DNA of 64,000 nt, from contig NZ_CP009755.1 in assembly GCF_000772085.1 (NCBI RefSeq), positions 1,798,001-1,862,000 on the forward strand, read 5' to 3'. This DNA comes from Curtobacterium sp. MR_MD2014 (GTDB lineage: Bacteria > Actinomycetota > Actinomycetes > Actinomycetales > Microbacteriaceae). This document shows positions 1-8,248 of this stretch, one piece after another; positions within the stretch are counted from its first letter, which is position 1; every line of letters begins with the position of its first letter. Under the pieces are notes generated by a model. That model had not been told where the DNA came from, did no database searches, and saw nothing but the letters and a program-made list of their open reading frames with translations. A program made the translations under genes and the position numbers.

Positions 1-1
1 G

Positions 2-889
2 CTCGCCGACGCGGTCGCGATCGCCCGGACCGGTCGCCGCGACCCGGAGCGGGACGGCCCGCACGTGGTCACCGGACCGATCGCCGTCGACGGTGCCGAG
101 CCGGGCGACGTCCTGACCATGACCGTGCTCGAGACGCTCCCCCGCGTGCCGTACGGCGTGGTGTCGAACCGGCACGGCCGCGGGGCCCTGCACGGCGAGT
201 ACCCGGTCGACGGGCGCACCGTCAGCGTCTTCGCCGACGTGGTGCCCGCCGACGACGGGCCCGGCGACGACGGGCCCGGCGACGACAGGCCCGGCGACGA
301 CCGGCTCCTCGGACGCATCCCACTCACCGAGCGCGGGGACCGGTACGCCCGGTTCCCGCTCGCGCCCTTCCTCGGCATCATGGGCGTCGCGACCCCCGGC
401 GAGCGGCTGCACTCGGTCCCGCCCGGACGTCACGGCGGCAACATCGACGTCAACCTGCTGCAGGCCGGTGCGCAGCTCCACCTGCCGGTCCTCGTGCCGG
501 GTGCCCTGGCCTACGTCGGCGACCCGCACTTCGCGCAGGGGGACGGCGAGGTCGCGCTCACCGCCATGGAGGCCTCCCTCCGTGCGACGGTGCGCTTCGA
601 CGTCACGCCGGCCGCCGAGGCAGCGCAGCAGTTCGGGGAGCTCGTCTGGCCGCTCGTCGAGACGCGGGACCACCTGGTGCCGACCGGACTCGACCCCGAC
701 CTCGACGAGGCCGTCCGGGCCTGCGTCCGGCACGCGATCGCGATCCTGGGCGCGCGGTACGGCATGGAACCGCACCTCGCGTACGCCTACCTCAGCGCGG
801 CGACGGACTTCGACGTGTCGCAGGTGGTCGACCTGGTGACCGGGGCGCACGCCCGCATCCGCAAGGCCGACTTCGCGGACGTCCGGTGA
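2..889 (+). CDS. Acetamidase/formamidase family protein, 5' end missing
   Basis: The frame is open from base 2 without a stop, so the gene begins left of the window; the first in-window start-like codon is GTG at 65. The family (FmdA/AmdA) hydrolyses short amides to ammonia and a carboxylate in the cytoplasm. Visible signs are the AVDGAEPGDVL segment near the left edge and the HGGNIDVNLL stretch typical of the family, with a C-terminal part that looks like the usual family fold. An Asp/Gly/Pro insert is encoded by 15-bp tandem repeats at 251-304 and probably forms a surface loop. The stop overlaps the GTG of the following amidase gene (GTGA), so the two are very likely co-translated and may handle related amides. 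Substrate is not predictable. Confidence 0.8.
   Translation, partial: LADAVAIARTGRRDPERDGPHVVTGPIAVDGAEPGDVLTMTVLETLPRVPYGVVSNRHGRGALHGEYPVDGRTVSVFADVVPADDGPGDDGPGDDRPGDDRLLGRIPLTERGDRYARFPLAPFLGIMGVATPGERLHSVPPGRHGGNIDVNLLQAGAQLHLPVLVPGALAYVGDPHFAQGDGEVALTAMEASLRATVRFDVTPAAEAAQQFGELVWPLVETRDHLVPTGLDPDLDEAVRACVRHAIAILGARYGMEPHLAYAYLSAATDFDVSQVVDLVTGAHARIRKADFADVR
251..304 (+). repeat. 15-bp tandem repeat inside the acetamidase-like gene
   Basis: Two exact copies of gacgacgggcccggc (251-265, 266-280), a third with one change (281-295) and a partial fourth. The unit is five codons (Asp-Asp-Gly-Pro-Gly), so copy-number changes would keep the frame. Confidence 0.85.
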
Positions 890-2460
890 CGGCCGCGGCA
901 CGGCCGACCGGCGGTCCGTCGGCACCGACCGGCCTGCTCGACGCCCTCGACGCCTACGAACGGGCACTCGCCGACGACGACCTCGCGGCGCTCGACGACG
1001 CGTTCGTCCGCTCCGCCGACACCCTGCGCGGCGACGACCGCGGCCTGCTCGTCGGGCACGACGCGATCAGCACCTTCCGCGGTGCGCGGGGTGGAGTCGC
1101 GCCGCGCCACCTGTCCCGCACCGAGGTCCGGGTGCTCGCCGAGGACCTCGCGCTCGTCGTCTGCGTCGCCGCGTTCCGCGACGGCGGCTCGGGTCTGCAG
1201 ACCCAGCTCTGGCGCCGTCAGGCCGACAGGTGGCGCATCGAGGCGGCGCACGTCACCGGTCGATCCCGACCCCTCGACACCACCGTGTGGCGCGTCGTCG
1301 GCGACCCGCTCCTGCCGCCGACCGGCCGCGGCCGTCTCGACGGCGCCACGGTGGCGGTCAAGGACCTGTACGCCGTCGCCGGCCACCGCGTCGGGGCCGG
1401 CAACCCGACGTACCTGCAGGAGTCCGTGCCCGTCCCCGCCTCCGCAGCGGCGGTCGCCGCCCTCCTCGACGCCGGCGCGTCGGTCCGCGGCATCGCGCGG
1501 ACGGACGAGTTCGCCTACGCGCTGACCGGACGCAACGAGCACCACGGCACCCCGCCGAACGGCGCCGACCCGTCGCGTGTGCCGGGAGGCTCGTCCAGCG
1601 GATCAGCGTCGGCCGTCCGTTCCGGGGTGGCGGACGTCGGACTCGGTACGGACACCGCGGGATCGCTGCGGATCCCCGCCTCGTACCAGGGGCTCTGGGG
1701 CCTGCGGACGACCCACGGCGTCGTCGACCGCGCCGGACTGCTGCCGCTCGCGCCGTCGTTCGACACCGTCGGGTGGCTGACCAGGGACGCCGACACCATG
1801 GTCCGGGCCCTCGACGCCTCGGTGCCGCACGGGTCGCACCCCGTGTCGGAGTCCGGGGCGCCGGTCGTGCTCGCGGAGCTCCTCGCCGCCGCGGACCCGG
1901 CGACGCAGGACGCCGTCCACGCCGTCGTCGGTGACCTGCCGGTCGTGACGCTCGACGACCTCGGGCTCCCCGCGCTCGACGACCTCCGCGAGCTCCTGCG
2001 GCTCGTGCAGGGTGCCGAGGCGACGGCGGCGCACGGGAAGTGGATCGCGGCCCACCCCGGCGCCCTCGGGGCCGTCGTCGGGCAGCGGTTCGCCGCGGCC
2101 GCCGCGAACCCGCCGGACCTCGTCGCGGAGGCCCTCCGGCGCTTCCCGGGGGTCCGGGCGGCGATCCGAGCGGCCCTGGTCGACCGGGTGCTCGTCACGC
2201 CGACCGCTCCGGGCCCGGCCCCGTCGCTCGGCGCCGGCGCGGAGGAGCTCGAGCGCGTCCGCACCGCGACGACCACCATGACCGCGCTCGCGAGCGTGGG
2301 CGGGGTGCCCTCCCTGAGCGTGCCGGCGCTCACCGTCGACGACGCACCCGTCGGCCTGTGCCTGACCGGCGGGACCGGCACCGACCGAGCACTGGTGACC
2401 ACGGCGGACCGCTGGCTGCGCGACGGGGTCGGCACGGGCCTCCCGGCCGGCGCTGCCTGA
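886..2460 (+). CDS. Amidase with N-terminal AtzH-like domain
   Basis: A 524-residue amidase-signature enzyme. Residues about 17-128 resemble the SnoaL/NTF2-like AtzH (DUF3225) fold, with the motif LWRRQADRWRIEAAHVT at 108-124. The amidase domain follows from about 130. The Ser-cisSer-Lys triad is visible: Lys159 in VAVKDLY, the cis-Ser in PGGSSSGS (about 236) and the nucleophile Ser260 in DTAGSLRIP. In cyanuric-acid and guanylurea degradation, AtzH-type proteins partner amidases such as AtzE, so the fusion is consistent with hydrolysis of a small urea-like or carboxamide substrate; that is inference. It starts at GTG 886, overlapping the stop of the acetamidase-like gene by four bases, and forms a two-gene operon with it. 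C-terminal ureidoglycolate-type domains are absent. Confidence 0.85.
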   Translation: MTAAARPTGGPSAPTGLLDALDAYERALADDDLAALDDAFVRSADTLRGDDRGLLVGHDAISTFRGARGGVAPRHLSRTEVRVLAEDLALVVCVAAFRDGGSGLQTQLWRRQADRWRIEAAHVTGRSRPLDTTVWRVVGDPLLPPTGRGRLDGATVAVKDLYAVAGHRVGAGNPTYLQESVPVPASAAAVAALLDAGASVRGIARTDEFAYALTGRNEHHGTPPNGADPSRVPGGSSSGSASAVRSGVADVGLGTDTAGSLRIPASYQGLWGLRTTHGVVDRAGLLPLAPSFDTVGWLTRDADTMVRALDASVPHGSHPVSESGAPVVLAELLAAADPATQDAVHAVVGDLPVVTLDDLGLPALDDLRELLRLVQGAEATAAHGKWIAAHPGALGAVVGQRFAAAAANPPDLVAEALRRFPGVRAAIRAALVDRVLVTPTAPGPAPSLGAGAEELERVRTATTTMTALASVGGVPSLSVPALTVDDAPVGLCLTGGTGTDRALVTTADRWLRDGVGTGLPAGAA

Positions 2461-2496
2461 AGCGGTACGCCGGGCCGTCGACGAGCGGTCAGCTGG

Positions 2497-3324
2497 TCAG
2501 GTGGTCGGACGTGCAGCGCGCTGCGCGTGCGTGACCGCCCAGAGCCCCACCGCGCTCGCCGCCGCCACGTTGAGCGAGTCGACGCCGTGCGCCATCGGGA
2601 TGCGGACCGTCGTGTCGGCGGAGGCGATCGCGGCGTCGGTCAGGCCCTGCCCCTCCGTGCCCATCACGAGCGCGACCCGCTCGGGGACGTCGGCGACGAA
2701 CGCGTCCAGGTCGACCGAGCGGTCGGTGAGCGCCATCGCGGCGAGGTGGAAGCCCTGCGCGCGGAGTTCCTCGCCGGCGGCCGGCCACTCCCCGATGCGG
2801 GTCCACGGCACCTGGAGCACCGTGCCCATGCTCACCCGGACGCTCCGGCGGTACAGGGGGTCCGCGCAGCGCGGGCTCACCAGGACCGCGTCCGCCCCGA
2901 GGCCGGCGACGCTGCGGAACACCGCGCCGACGTTGGTGTGGTCGACGACGTCCTCGAGCACCACGACGACCTTCGCGTCCCGGACCACGTCGGCCACCGA
3001 CGGCAGCTCCGGTCGGTGCATCGCGGCGAGGGCACCCCGGTGCATCCGGAAGCCGGTGAGGTCCTCGAGCAGCGCATCCGGTCCGACGAAGACCGGGCCG
3101 TCGTGGTCCGCCACCAGGGGCAGCACGCTGTCGAGCCACTTCTCCTGCACGATGACGCTCCGCGGGACGTGCCCGGCGCGGACCGCGCGCTCGATGACCG
3201 TGTTCGACTCGGCGATGTACAGCCCGCCCTCGGGCTCCGTGACCCGCCGCAGCGCCACGTCGGTGAGCCGGGCGAAGTCGTCGAGTCGGGGGTCGTCGAG
3301 AGAGTCGATGCGGACGGGGTGCAC
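2497..3324 (-). CDS. TrmH family (SpoU) RNA 2'-O-methyltransferase
   Basis: A 275-residue SAM-dependent RNA ribose methylase of the SPOUT class, probably acting on rRNA or tRNA. All three SpoU motifs are present: motif 1 DHTNVGAVFRSVAGLGADAV (128-147, with Asn131 and Arg137), motif 2 LVMGTEGQGL (219-228) and motif 3 IPMAHGVDSLNVAAASAV (242-259), which form the knotted SAM site. Residues 1-100 form the usual small substrate-binding domain with AESNTVIERA. The start is GTG (GTGCACCCC) with no -10 hexamer close by. It is convergent with the amidase (36-bp gap) and divergent from the sirtuin. Which nucleotide is methylated cannot be told from sequence. Confidence 0.9.
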   Translation of the reverse strand: MHPVRIDSLDDPRLDDFARLTDVALRRVTEPEGGLYIAESNTVIERAVRAGHVPRSVIVQEKWLDSVLPLVADHDGPVFVGPDALLEDLTGFRMHRGALAAMHRPELPSVADVVRDAKVVVVLEDVVDHTNVGAVFRSVAGLGADAVLVSPRCADPLYRRSVRVSMGTVLQVPWTRIGEWPAAGEELRAQGFHLAAMALTDRSVDLDAFVADVPERVALVMGTEGQGLTDAAIASADTTVRIPMAHGVDSLNVAAASAVGLWAVTHAQRAARPTT

Positions 3325-3370
3325 GGGGCTCGTTTCGTGGGAAGGCGGCTGGGCGTTCGGCTGTTGAGGG

Positions 3371-3376
3371 TACCGT
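3371..3376 (+). promoter_or_regulatory. -10 hexamer TACCGT, leaderless start of the sirtuin
   Basis: TACCGT followed by 7 bases and GTG 3384. The upstream in-frame GTG at 3375 lies inside the hexamer and cannot be on such a transcript. Confidence 0.6.
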
Positions 3377-3383
3377 GGACGAC

Positions 3384-4367
3384 GTGCTGACCGACCCGAT
3401 GACGGACGAGCTCGACCGCGTCGTGGAGCTGCTGACGGGCAAGCGCGTCGCCGTGCTCTCCGGCGCCGGGCTGAGCACCGACTCCGGCATCCCCGACTAC
3501 CGCGGCGCGGGCCGGGTGGTGCGGAAGCCGATGACCTTCCAGGAGTTCCGCTCCGACCCGGCGAAGCGCCAGCGCTACTGGGCCGGTTCGCACCTGGGGT
3601 GGCGCACCTTCGCCGCCGCCCGGCCGAACACCGGTCACCGCGCGCTCGCCGCCCTCGAGGACGCCGGCATCGTCACCGGGGTCGTCACGCAGAACGTCGA
3701 CGGCCTGCACCTCCGCGCCGGGTCCCGGCGGGTCGTGGAGATCCACGGCTCGATGGACCGCGCGGTCTGCCTGACGTGCGGGCAGGTGTTCTCGCGTGCC
3801 GACCTCGCCGGTGTGCTCGATCGCGAGAACCCCTGGATCGACGAGCCGGGCACGGTGCAGCTGCAGCCGGACGGCGACGTCGAGATCACCGACGTGGAGC
3901 GCTTCCGGGTGCCCGACTGCTCGGTGTGCGGCGGGGTGCTGAAGCCGGACGTCGTGTTCTTCGGCGAGTTCGTGCCCGCCGAGAAGTTCCGCGAGGCCGT
4001 CTCGATCGTCGCGGACGCCGACGCGCTGCTCGTCGTGGGCTCGTCGCTCACCGTGAACTCCGGCGTCCGACTGGTCGACCACGCCACCCGGCGGAAGCTC
4101 CCGGTCGTCATCGTGAACCGGGGAGCCACCCGCAGCGACCGGCGCGCGGTGGCGAAGCTCGACGCCGGCACCACGGAGACGCTCGAGGCACTGGCTGCGC
4201 GGCTCGTCCCGTCCGCCGCGGCGTCGGCTGCACCGGCGCCGCCCGCTGCGGAGTCGTCCGCTGCGGTGTCGGCTGCTGCGGAGTCGGCTGCTCCGGTGTC
4301 GGCTGCTGCGGAGTCGGCTGCTCCGGTGTCGGCTGCTCCGGAGCGCTCTGGCAGGATCGACGGGTGA
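3384..4367 (+). CDS. Sir2 family NAD-dependent protein deacylase
   Basis: A sirtuin that removes acyl groups from lysines using NAD+. With the start at GTG 3384 (327 aa), the NAD-binding SGAGLSTDSGIPDYRG block is at about 26-41, TQNVDGLH at 102-109, catalytic His121 in EIHGSM, and a zinc site Cys129-x2-Cys132 and Cys179-x2-Cys182. GSSL near 220 completes the Rossmann fold. This start is preferred because TACCGT lies 7 bases upstream; GTG 3375 is the alternative. The last 50 or so residues are a low-complexity Ala/Ser/Glu/Pro tail outside the sirtuin fold, partly made by 30-bp tandem repeats. The stop overlaps the next start (GTGA), coupling it to the histidine phosphatase. Confidence 0.92.
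   Translation: MLTDPMTDELDRVVELLTGKRVAVLSGAGLSTDSGIPDYRGAGRVVRKPMTFQEFRSDPAKRQRYWAGSHLGWRTFAAARPNTGHRALAALEDAGIVTGVVTQNVDGLHLRAGSRRVVEIHGSMDRAVCLTCGQVFSRADLAGVLDRENPWIDEPGTVQLQPDGDVEITDVERFRVPDCSVCGGVLKPDVVFFGEFVPAEKFREAVSIVADADALLVVGSSLTVNSGVRLVDHATRRKLPVVIVNRGATRSDRRAVAKLDAGTTETLEALAARLVPSAAASAAPAPPAAESSAAVSAAAESAAPVSAAAESAAPVSAAPERSGRIDG
4271..4330 (+). repeat. 30-bp tandem repeat in the sirtuin C-terminal tail
   Basis: Two exact 30-bp copies (4271-4300 and 4301-4330), each encoding ten residues rich in Ala, Ser, Glu, Pro and Val. Degenerate copies lie on both sides (about 4230-4345). The frame is preserved. Confidence 0.9.
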
Positions 4368-4999
4368 CGACGCTCCTCACCCTGGTCCGGCACGGCGAGA
4401 CCGACTGGAACGCGCAGCGGCGCATCCAGGGATCGACCGACATCCCCCTCAACGACACCGGACGTTCCCAGGCCGCGGCCACCGCGCTGCTCCTCGGTCG
4501 CCGACGGTTCGACGCGGTCGTCGCGTCACCGCTGTCACGCGCGTTCGAGACCGGCGCGATCATCGCCCGCCACCTCGGGCTGCCGGAGCCAGCCACCCAC
4601 CCGGGTCTCGCGGAGCGCTCGTACGGCGAGGCCGAGGGGCTCACCGACACCGAGGTCGCCCAGCGCTACCCGCACGACGACGTCCCCGGACGGGAGTCCC
4701 GCTCCGCGCTGCTCGCACGGGCGACCGAGACGCTGGCCGAGATCGCCGTCCGCTTCGACGCGGGGTCGGTCGTGGTCGCCACGCACGGTGCCGTCATCCG
4801 GGCCGTCGTCAACGCCGCGGCTCCCGGCACGGCGGACCGGTACACGACGCCGATCCGCAACGGGTCCGTGCACTCCTTCCGCTGGGACCCCGAGCGGTTC
4901 CGTGCCGAGCTCGTCCGCTTCGACGACCCGCTCGACGAGGTCTCGGAGCAGACGGGCGATGAGTCCTTCGCCGAGCAGAACCCGCTCGAGCGCCGGTAG
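4364..4999 (+). CDS. Histidine phosphatase family protein
   Basis: A 211-residue phosphoglycerate-mutase-like phosphatase. The phospho-accepting His10 sits in VRHGETDWN, the second catalytic His141 in ATHGAVIR, and Glu84 in LAERSYGEAEG is placed as the usual acid. Members dephosphorylate small metabolites or, rarely, act as mutases; the substrate is unknown here. Start is GTG 4364 overlapping the sirtuin stop, so translation is coupled. The C-terminal 30 residues are acidic and outside the core fold. No terminator is evident; an 18-bp tandem repeat follows. Confidence 0.88.
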   Translation: MTTLLTLVRHGETDWNAQRRIQGSTDIPLNDTGRSQAAATALLLGRRRFDAVVASPLSRAFETGAIIARHLGLPEPATHPGLAERSYGEAEGLTDTEVAQRYPHDDVPGRESRSALLARATETLAEIAVRFDAGSVVVATHGAVIRAVVNAAAPGTADRYTTPIRNGSVHSFRWDPERFRAELVRFDDPLDEVSEQTGDESFAEQNPLERR

Positions 5000-5021
5000 C
5001 GCGGGCGGCGGCCCGTCGCGC

Positions 5022-5057
5022 ACGGTGGACCGGTACCGGACGGTGGACCGGTACCGG
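5022..5057. repeat. 18-bp tandem duplication downstream of the histidine phosphatase
   Basis: Two exact adjacent copies of acggtggaccggtaccgg, each containing the palindrome ccggtaccgg. Noncoding. Confidence 0.9.
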
Positions 5058-5099
5058 ACCGTTACCTGCGGCTCCGCGAGCGCGGGGGCCCGCTCGGAC

Positions 5100-5105
5100 T
5101 AGGCT
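5100..5105 (+). promoter_or_regulatory. -10 hexamer TAGGCT for the 5168 gene
   Basis: TAGGCT, giving a leader of about 55 bases that ends in a gaggagg ribosome site 7 bases before GTG 5168. Confidence 0.5.
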
Positions 5106-5167
5106 CCGGTCCACGGGCGGCCCGACCACCGTCCGGTGGTGCTCGCACCCGTGCGCGAGGAGGGGCC

Positions 5168-5893
5168 GTGACGAACCAGGGACCGGTGGACGACCGAGTC
5201 GACTCGTCCGACGACCTCGACCGGGCGTTCGGCCCGGACACGGCCTCCGTCACCCGGCCGTCCACCGGCCAACGACTCCGACGCGGCACCGTCATCACGC
5301 TGTCCTTCGTCGCGGTCGGCGTCGTCATCGCCGTCGTCCTGTCGACGATCGTCGGCAGCATCCAGACCGGGGTCGGCGGGGTGTTCCCGCGACCCCAGGC
5401 AGCGCTCGACCGGTTCCGGACCGCGGCGGCCGACGTACCGGGCGTGCTCGCCGTCCGTGACGAGGAGACCACGCGCGACTCCCTCGCGGCCTACCGGGTG
5501 TCCGCCGTCGTCGAGGCGTCACCGGACCTGTCGCCCGGTCAGCAGGTCGACCTCGTCCGCGCCCTGAGCGCCGCGGCGGCCGACGCGGACGGCAGCGGAG
5601 TCGTCGTGTCGGCGGAGGCCCGCTTCGACACCCTGGTGGTCGGGGTCACGACGGACGCCGAGGTCACGCGACAGCGGCTCGAGGTCGCTCGCTCGGTCGC
5701 GGCGATCGGCGGGGTCGTCGCGGTGCGCAGCGACTGGGGTCCGGGGGCACCGTCGGACGAGCCGGACGCGCAGCGCGTCGAGCTCGCCACGGTCGGCACC
5801 GGTGTGGCCCTCGCCGCGATCATGGACGTCGCACAACGTGAGACGCACGGGGTCTTCCCCGGCGCCGAGGTGACCTCGCGTCAGCCGTCCTGA
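5168..5893 (+). CDS. Unknown protein with one N-terminal membrane segment
   Basis: 241 residues, family not recognised. Residues 1-37 are hydrophilic and acidic, 41-63 (TVITLSFVAVGVVIAVVLST) form a single membrane helix after an Arg-rich stretch, and the remaining 175 or so residues should lie outside the cytoplasm. That part has two similar alpha/beta-like halves (around 77-130 and 140-195) with alternating short hydrophobic strands and amphipathic helices, perhaps a duplicated small domain. Start is GTG 5168 with a strong gaggagg ribosome site; TAGGCT at 5100 is the likely -10. It stands alone, convergent with the glycosyltransferase, so context gives no role. Confidence 0.75.
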   Translation: MTNQGPVDDRVDSSDDLDRAFGPDTASVTRPSTGQRLRRGTVITLSFVAVGVVIAVVLSTIVGSIQTGVGGVFPRPQAALDRFRTAAADVPGVLAVRDEETTRDSLAAYRVSAVVEASPDLSPGQQVDLVRALSAAAADADGSGVVVSAEARFDTLVVGVTTDAEVTRQRLEVARSVAAIGGVVAVRSDWGPGAPSDEPDAQRVELATVGTGVALAAIMDVAQRETHGVFPGAEVTSRQPS

Positions 5894-5940
5894 CGACACC
5901 GCTGCTGTCGGCGCCGCCACCACTCGTGCGCCGGTCCCGG

Positions 5941-7023
5941 TCAGCGCTGCTCTCGGTCCTGCACCGCGCGCTCGACGGCCCGGGTCACCTGTTCCGCCGA
6001 GTCCTGCCACCGGAACCGGGCCGCCCGCTCGAGCGAGGCCCGCGATGCCTCGTCCCAGCGGTCCTCGAGTCGCCGCACCGCCGCTGCCACCGCGGACGGC
6101 GACGACGGGTCGAAGTACTCGGCCGCGTCCCCGCCGATCTCGCGGAAGATCGGGACGTCGCTGACGACCACCGGGGTCCCCACACCCATCGCCTCGACCA
6201 GGGGGATGCCGAAACCCTCGTCGAACGAGGCCGTCGCCAGCGCCGTCGCCCCGCGCAGGGTCGCCAGGTACTCGTCGTCGGAGGCACCGTCGTGGAAGAC
6301 GATCGCCCCGGTCGGCGCCAGGGCCTCGAGCCGTCGTCGGTCCGCGTCGGACACCCGCGACATGCAGTGCAGCGTCCAGTCGGCTCCGAGCAGGGGCAGT
6401 GCGGCCGCGAGCGTCTCGACGTTCTTGTACGGCATGAACGACCCCATGTAGACGAGCGTCCGCGCACGGCTCCCGTCGGGCTCGCGGGGCACGGCCGGGT
6501 CGGCCGCGTTGTACGCCACCGTGACGGGGCGCTTCGTCAGACGGTGTCGCTCGATGAGCCCCGCGGTGGTCTCGGACACCGTCACGACGCCGTCCGCGCC
6601 GTTCAGCAGCAGGCGTTGCGGCGCCCAACTCAGGTGGAAGAGCCGCCAACCGAGCCGGATCGGCCACGAGAACTCCCGCGGAGGCGTGCGGTTCCGGTAG
6701 TAGATGAGGTCGTGCAGCGTGAGCACGAGGGCGTAGCGGCGGCCGCGGGACCCCATGGTCTGCATCGGTGAGAAGACCGCGTCGAGACCGAGCCGGTTCA
6801 CCGTCCGGGCCACGAGCGGCTCCCCCGCGTCCGTCGGGGCCGGGATGCGTTCCCACGGGATGCCGTCGGGCAGCGACGCGAGCTGCCGTTCGTCGTGCAC
6901 GAGCAGGACGTGGTCGTGCCGGTCGGGCAGGTGCGCGACGACGCCGGCGGTGAAGCGGCTGATGCCGTCGTGCCGACCGATCCGGACGTACCGGCAGTCG
7001 ATGCCGATCCGCAGGCGCCTCAC
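5941..7023 (-). CDS. Glycosyltransferase family 4 protein
   Basis: A 360-residue GT-B retaining glycosyltransferase, expected to move a sugar from a nucleotide donor to a glycan or lipid acceptor at the inner membrane face. The N-terminal domain begins RIGIDCRYVR, and the C-terminal GT4 domain has the donor-site Glu-x7-Glu in SFDEGFGIPLVEAMG (Glu269 and Glu277) and LVYMGSFMPYKN at 190-201. The start is GTG at 7023, which overlaps the stop of the upstream alpha/beta hydrolase (GTGA), so the pair is one operon. No polysaccharide cluster surrounds it, so the acceptor is unknown. Confidence 0.88.
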   Translation of the reverse strand: MRRLRIGIDCRYVRIGRHDGISRFTAGVVAHLPDRHDHVLLVHDERQLASLPDGIPWERIPAPTDAGEPLVARTVNRLGLDAVFSPMQTMGSRGRRYALVLTLHDLIYYRNRTPPREFSWPIRLGWRLFHLSWAPQRLLLNGADGVVTVSETTAGLIERHRLTKRPVTVAYNAADPAVPREPDGSRARTLVYMGSFMPYKNVETLAAALPLLGADWTLHCMSRVSDADRRRLEALAPTGAIVFHDGASDDEYLATLRGATALATASFDEGFGIPLVEAMGVGTPVVVSDVPIFREIGGDAAEYFDPSSPSAVAAAVRRLEDRWDEASRASLERAARFRWQDSAEQVTRAVERAVQDREQR

Positions 7024-8033
7024 GACGCGGACTCCCCCGGGGTGCCGCCGGCCGACGGTGACGCCGCCGACGTGTCGGGAGCCTGCTGCGGTGCGGTGGA
7101 CCTCGTCCTGCGCGGGTTCCCACGTCCGGCACGACGGCGGGCCGTCGGCTCGGCCATGCGACGGAGCACCGCGTCGGCGGCGGCTCCGGGCGTCTCGTAG
7201 TGCACGAGGTGTCCCACGTCGGGCACCACGACGAGCTCGGCGTCGCGGAGTCGGGAAGCGAGTGCACGCTGCTCGGGCAAGGCCGTGATGTCGTCGTGCT
7301 CCGCGGCGACCAGCAGCACGGGGACGTCGATGCGGTCGGCGTACTCGGACACGTCGTGCGTGACCGAGGTGCGGAACGCCTCGAGCACGCTCGTGCGGTC
7401 CGCGAACGCCGAGAAGTACCGGTCGTGCTGGTCGTGCACCCATCGCCGCAGGTCGCGGTCGCGTGACTTCAGCATGGCGAGGCTCATCGCCCGCACGATC
7501 GCGCGGTTCCGGAGCAGCCCGAGTCCGAGCGGCCTGGGGAGCACCGCGCCGGCCCGGTAGTAGCTGATCGCGATGCCGGTGCCGACGGCCCGGGGCCCCT
7601 GCAGCGCGGGTGCCGCGATCGGGTTCACCAGCACGAGCAGCCGGGTGTGGAGGCCGGCCGCGACGGTGGCCGCCGTGACGATCGACCCGAAGGAGTGTCC
7701 GAGCACCACGGTTTCGGGACCCAGGGCGAGCGCGCGGTGGAACCCGGTGAGCCACCCGACGTAGGCGTCGACGTCGGAGACCGGCAGCGGGTCGGAGATC
7801 CCGAAGCCGGGCAGGTCGGGGACGACCACGCGGACGCCCCGGAGGTGGGCGGCGATCGTCTCGAGTCCGTGGTGGTCGCCGCGGAACCCGTGCACGGCGA
7901 GGACCGTCTCGGTCGCGTCGACCGGCCCGTACTCCCAGTAGTGCGTGGTGCGGCCGTCGAGGGTCACGGCCCGGTGCACGACCGGTGTCGCGGCGACGAG
8001 CGACTGGTACGGGGAGATCACGGGTGGTTGCAT
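7020..8033 (-). CDS. Alpha/beta hydrolase
   Basis: A 337-residue alpha/beta hydrolase with a lipase/esterase-type active site: nucleophile Ser114 in the elbow GHSFG, oxyanion region VHGFRGD (48-53), an acid Asp in AAEHDD and the catalytic His in VPDVGHLVHYETP. The last 40 residues are Arg/Pro/Ser-rich and probably disordered. Start chosen at ATG 8033 because TAGACT lies 7 bases upstream (8041-8046), implying a leaderless mRNA; longer reading frames run into the treS promoter region. It is the first gene of an operon with the glycosyltransferase, suggesting lipid or acyl-sugar chemistry, but the substrate is unknown. Confidence 0.85.
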   Translation of the reverse strand: MQPPVISPYQSLVAATPVVHRAVTLDGRTTHYWEYGPVDATETVLAVHGFRGDHHGLETIAAHLRGVRVVVPDLPGFGISDPLPVSDVDAYVGWLTGFHRALALGPETVVLGHSFGSIVTAATVAAGLHTRLLVLVNPIAAPALQGPRAVGTGIAISYYRAGAVLPRPLGLGLLRNRAIVRAMSLAMLKSRDRDLRRWVHDQHDRYFSAFADRTSVLEAFRTSVTHDVSEYADRIDVPVLLVAAEHDDITALPEQRALASRLRDAELVVVPDVGHLVHYETPGAAADAVLRRMAEPTARRRAGRGNPRRTRSTAPQQAPDTSAASPSAGGTPGESAS

Positions 8034-8040
8034 CGCGGCC

Positions 8041-8046
8041 AGTCTA
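8041..8046 (-). promoter_or_regulatory. -10 hexamer TAGACT, leaderless start of the hydrolase
   Basis: On the minus strand TAGACT is followed by 7 bases and ATG 8033. Confidence 0.6.
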
Positions 8047-8096
8047 CGAAGCGGCGACCGGGCGGGGTGCGTCCCGCGCCCCGCTGTGGAGGACGA

Positions 8097-8140
8097 CGGA
8101 CGGGAGGGACGCTGTGGAGGGGTGTCGCGCCTCCCGTCCG
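8097..8140. repeat. Interspersed palindrome family, copy 1 (decayed)
   Basis: Arms cggacgggagg (8097-8107) and cctcccgtccg (8130-8140) match those of the better copies downstream; the centre has diverged. It lies between divergent genes, where a terminator role is unlikely. Confidence 0.75.
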
Positions 8141-8194
8141 GCCACGTGACGCGGTCGTCACGGCGACCCGCGGACAGCAGCAGGAGCACGCGCC

Positions 8195-8200
8195 TACTGT
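8195..8200 (+). promoter_or_regulatory. -10 hexamer TACTGT for treS
   Basis: TACTGT about 48 bases upstream of the treS start. The leader carries gaggag at 8238-8243, five bases before TTG 8249. Confidence 0.5.
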
Positions 8201-8248
8201 GGCCGTGGTCGGGCCACGCCGCCGGCCCGCCGACGACGAGGAGCACGC

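Noticed and set aside
3375..3383. GTG 3375 as the sirtuin start
   Set aside because: It overlaps the TACCGT hexamer; GTG 3384 has the 7-base spacing seen at many other genes here.
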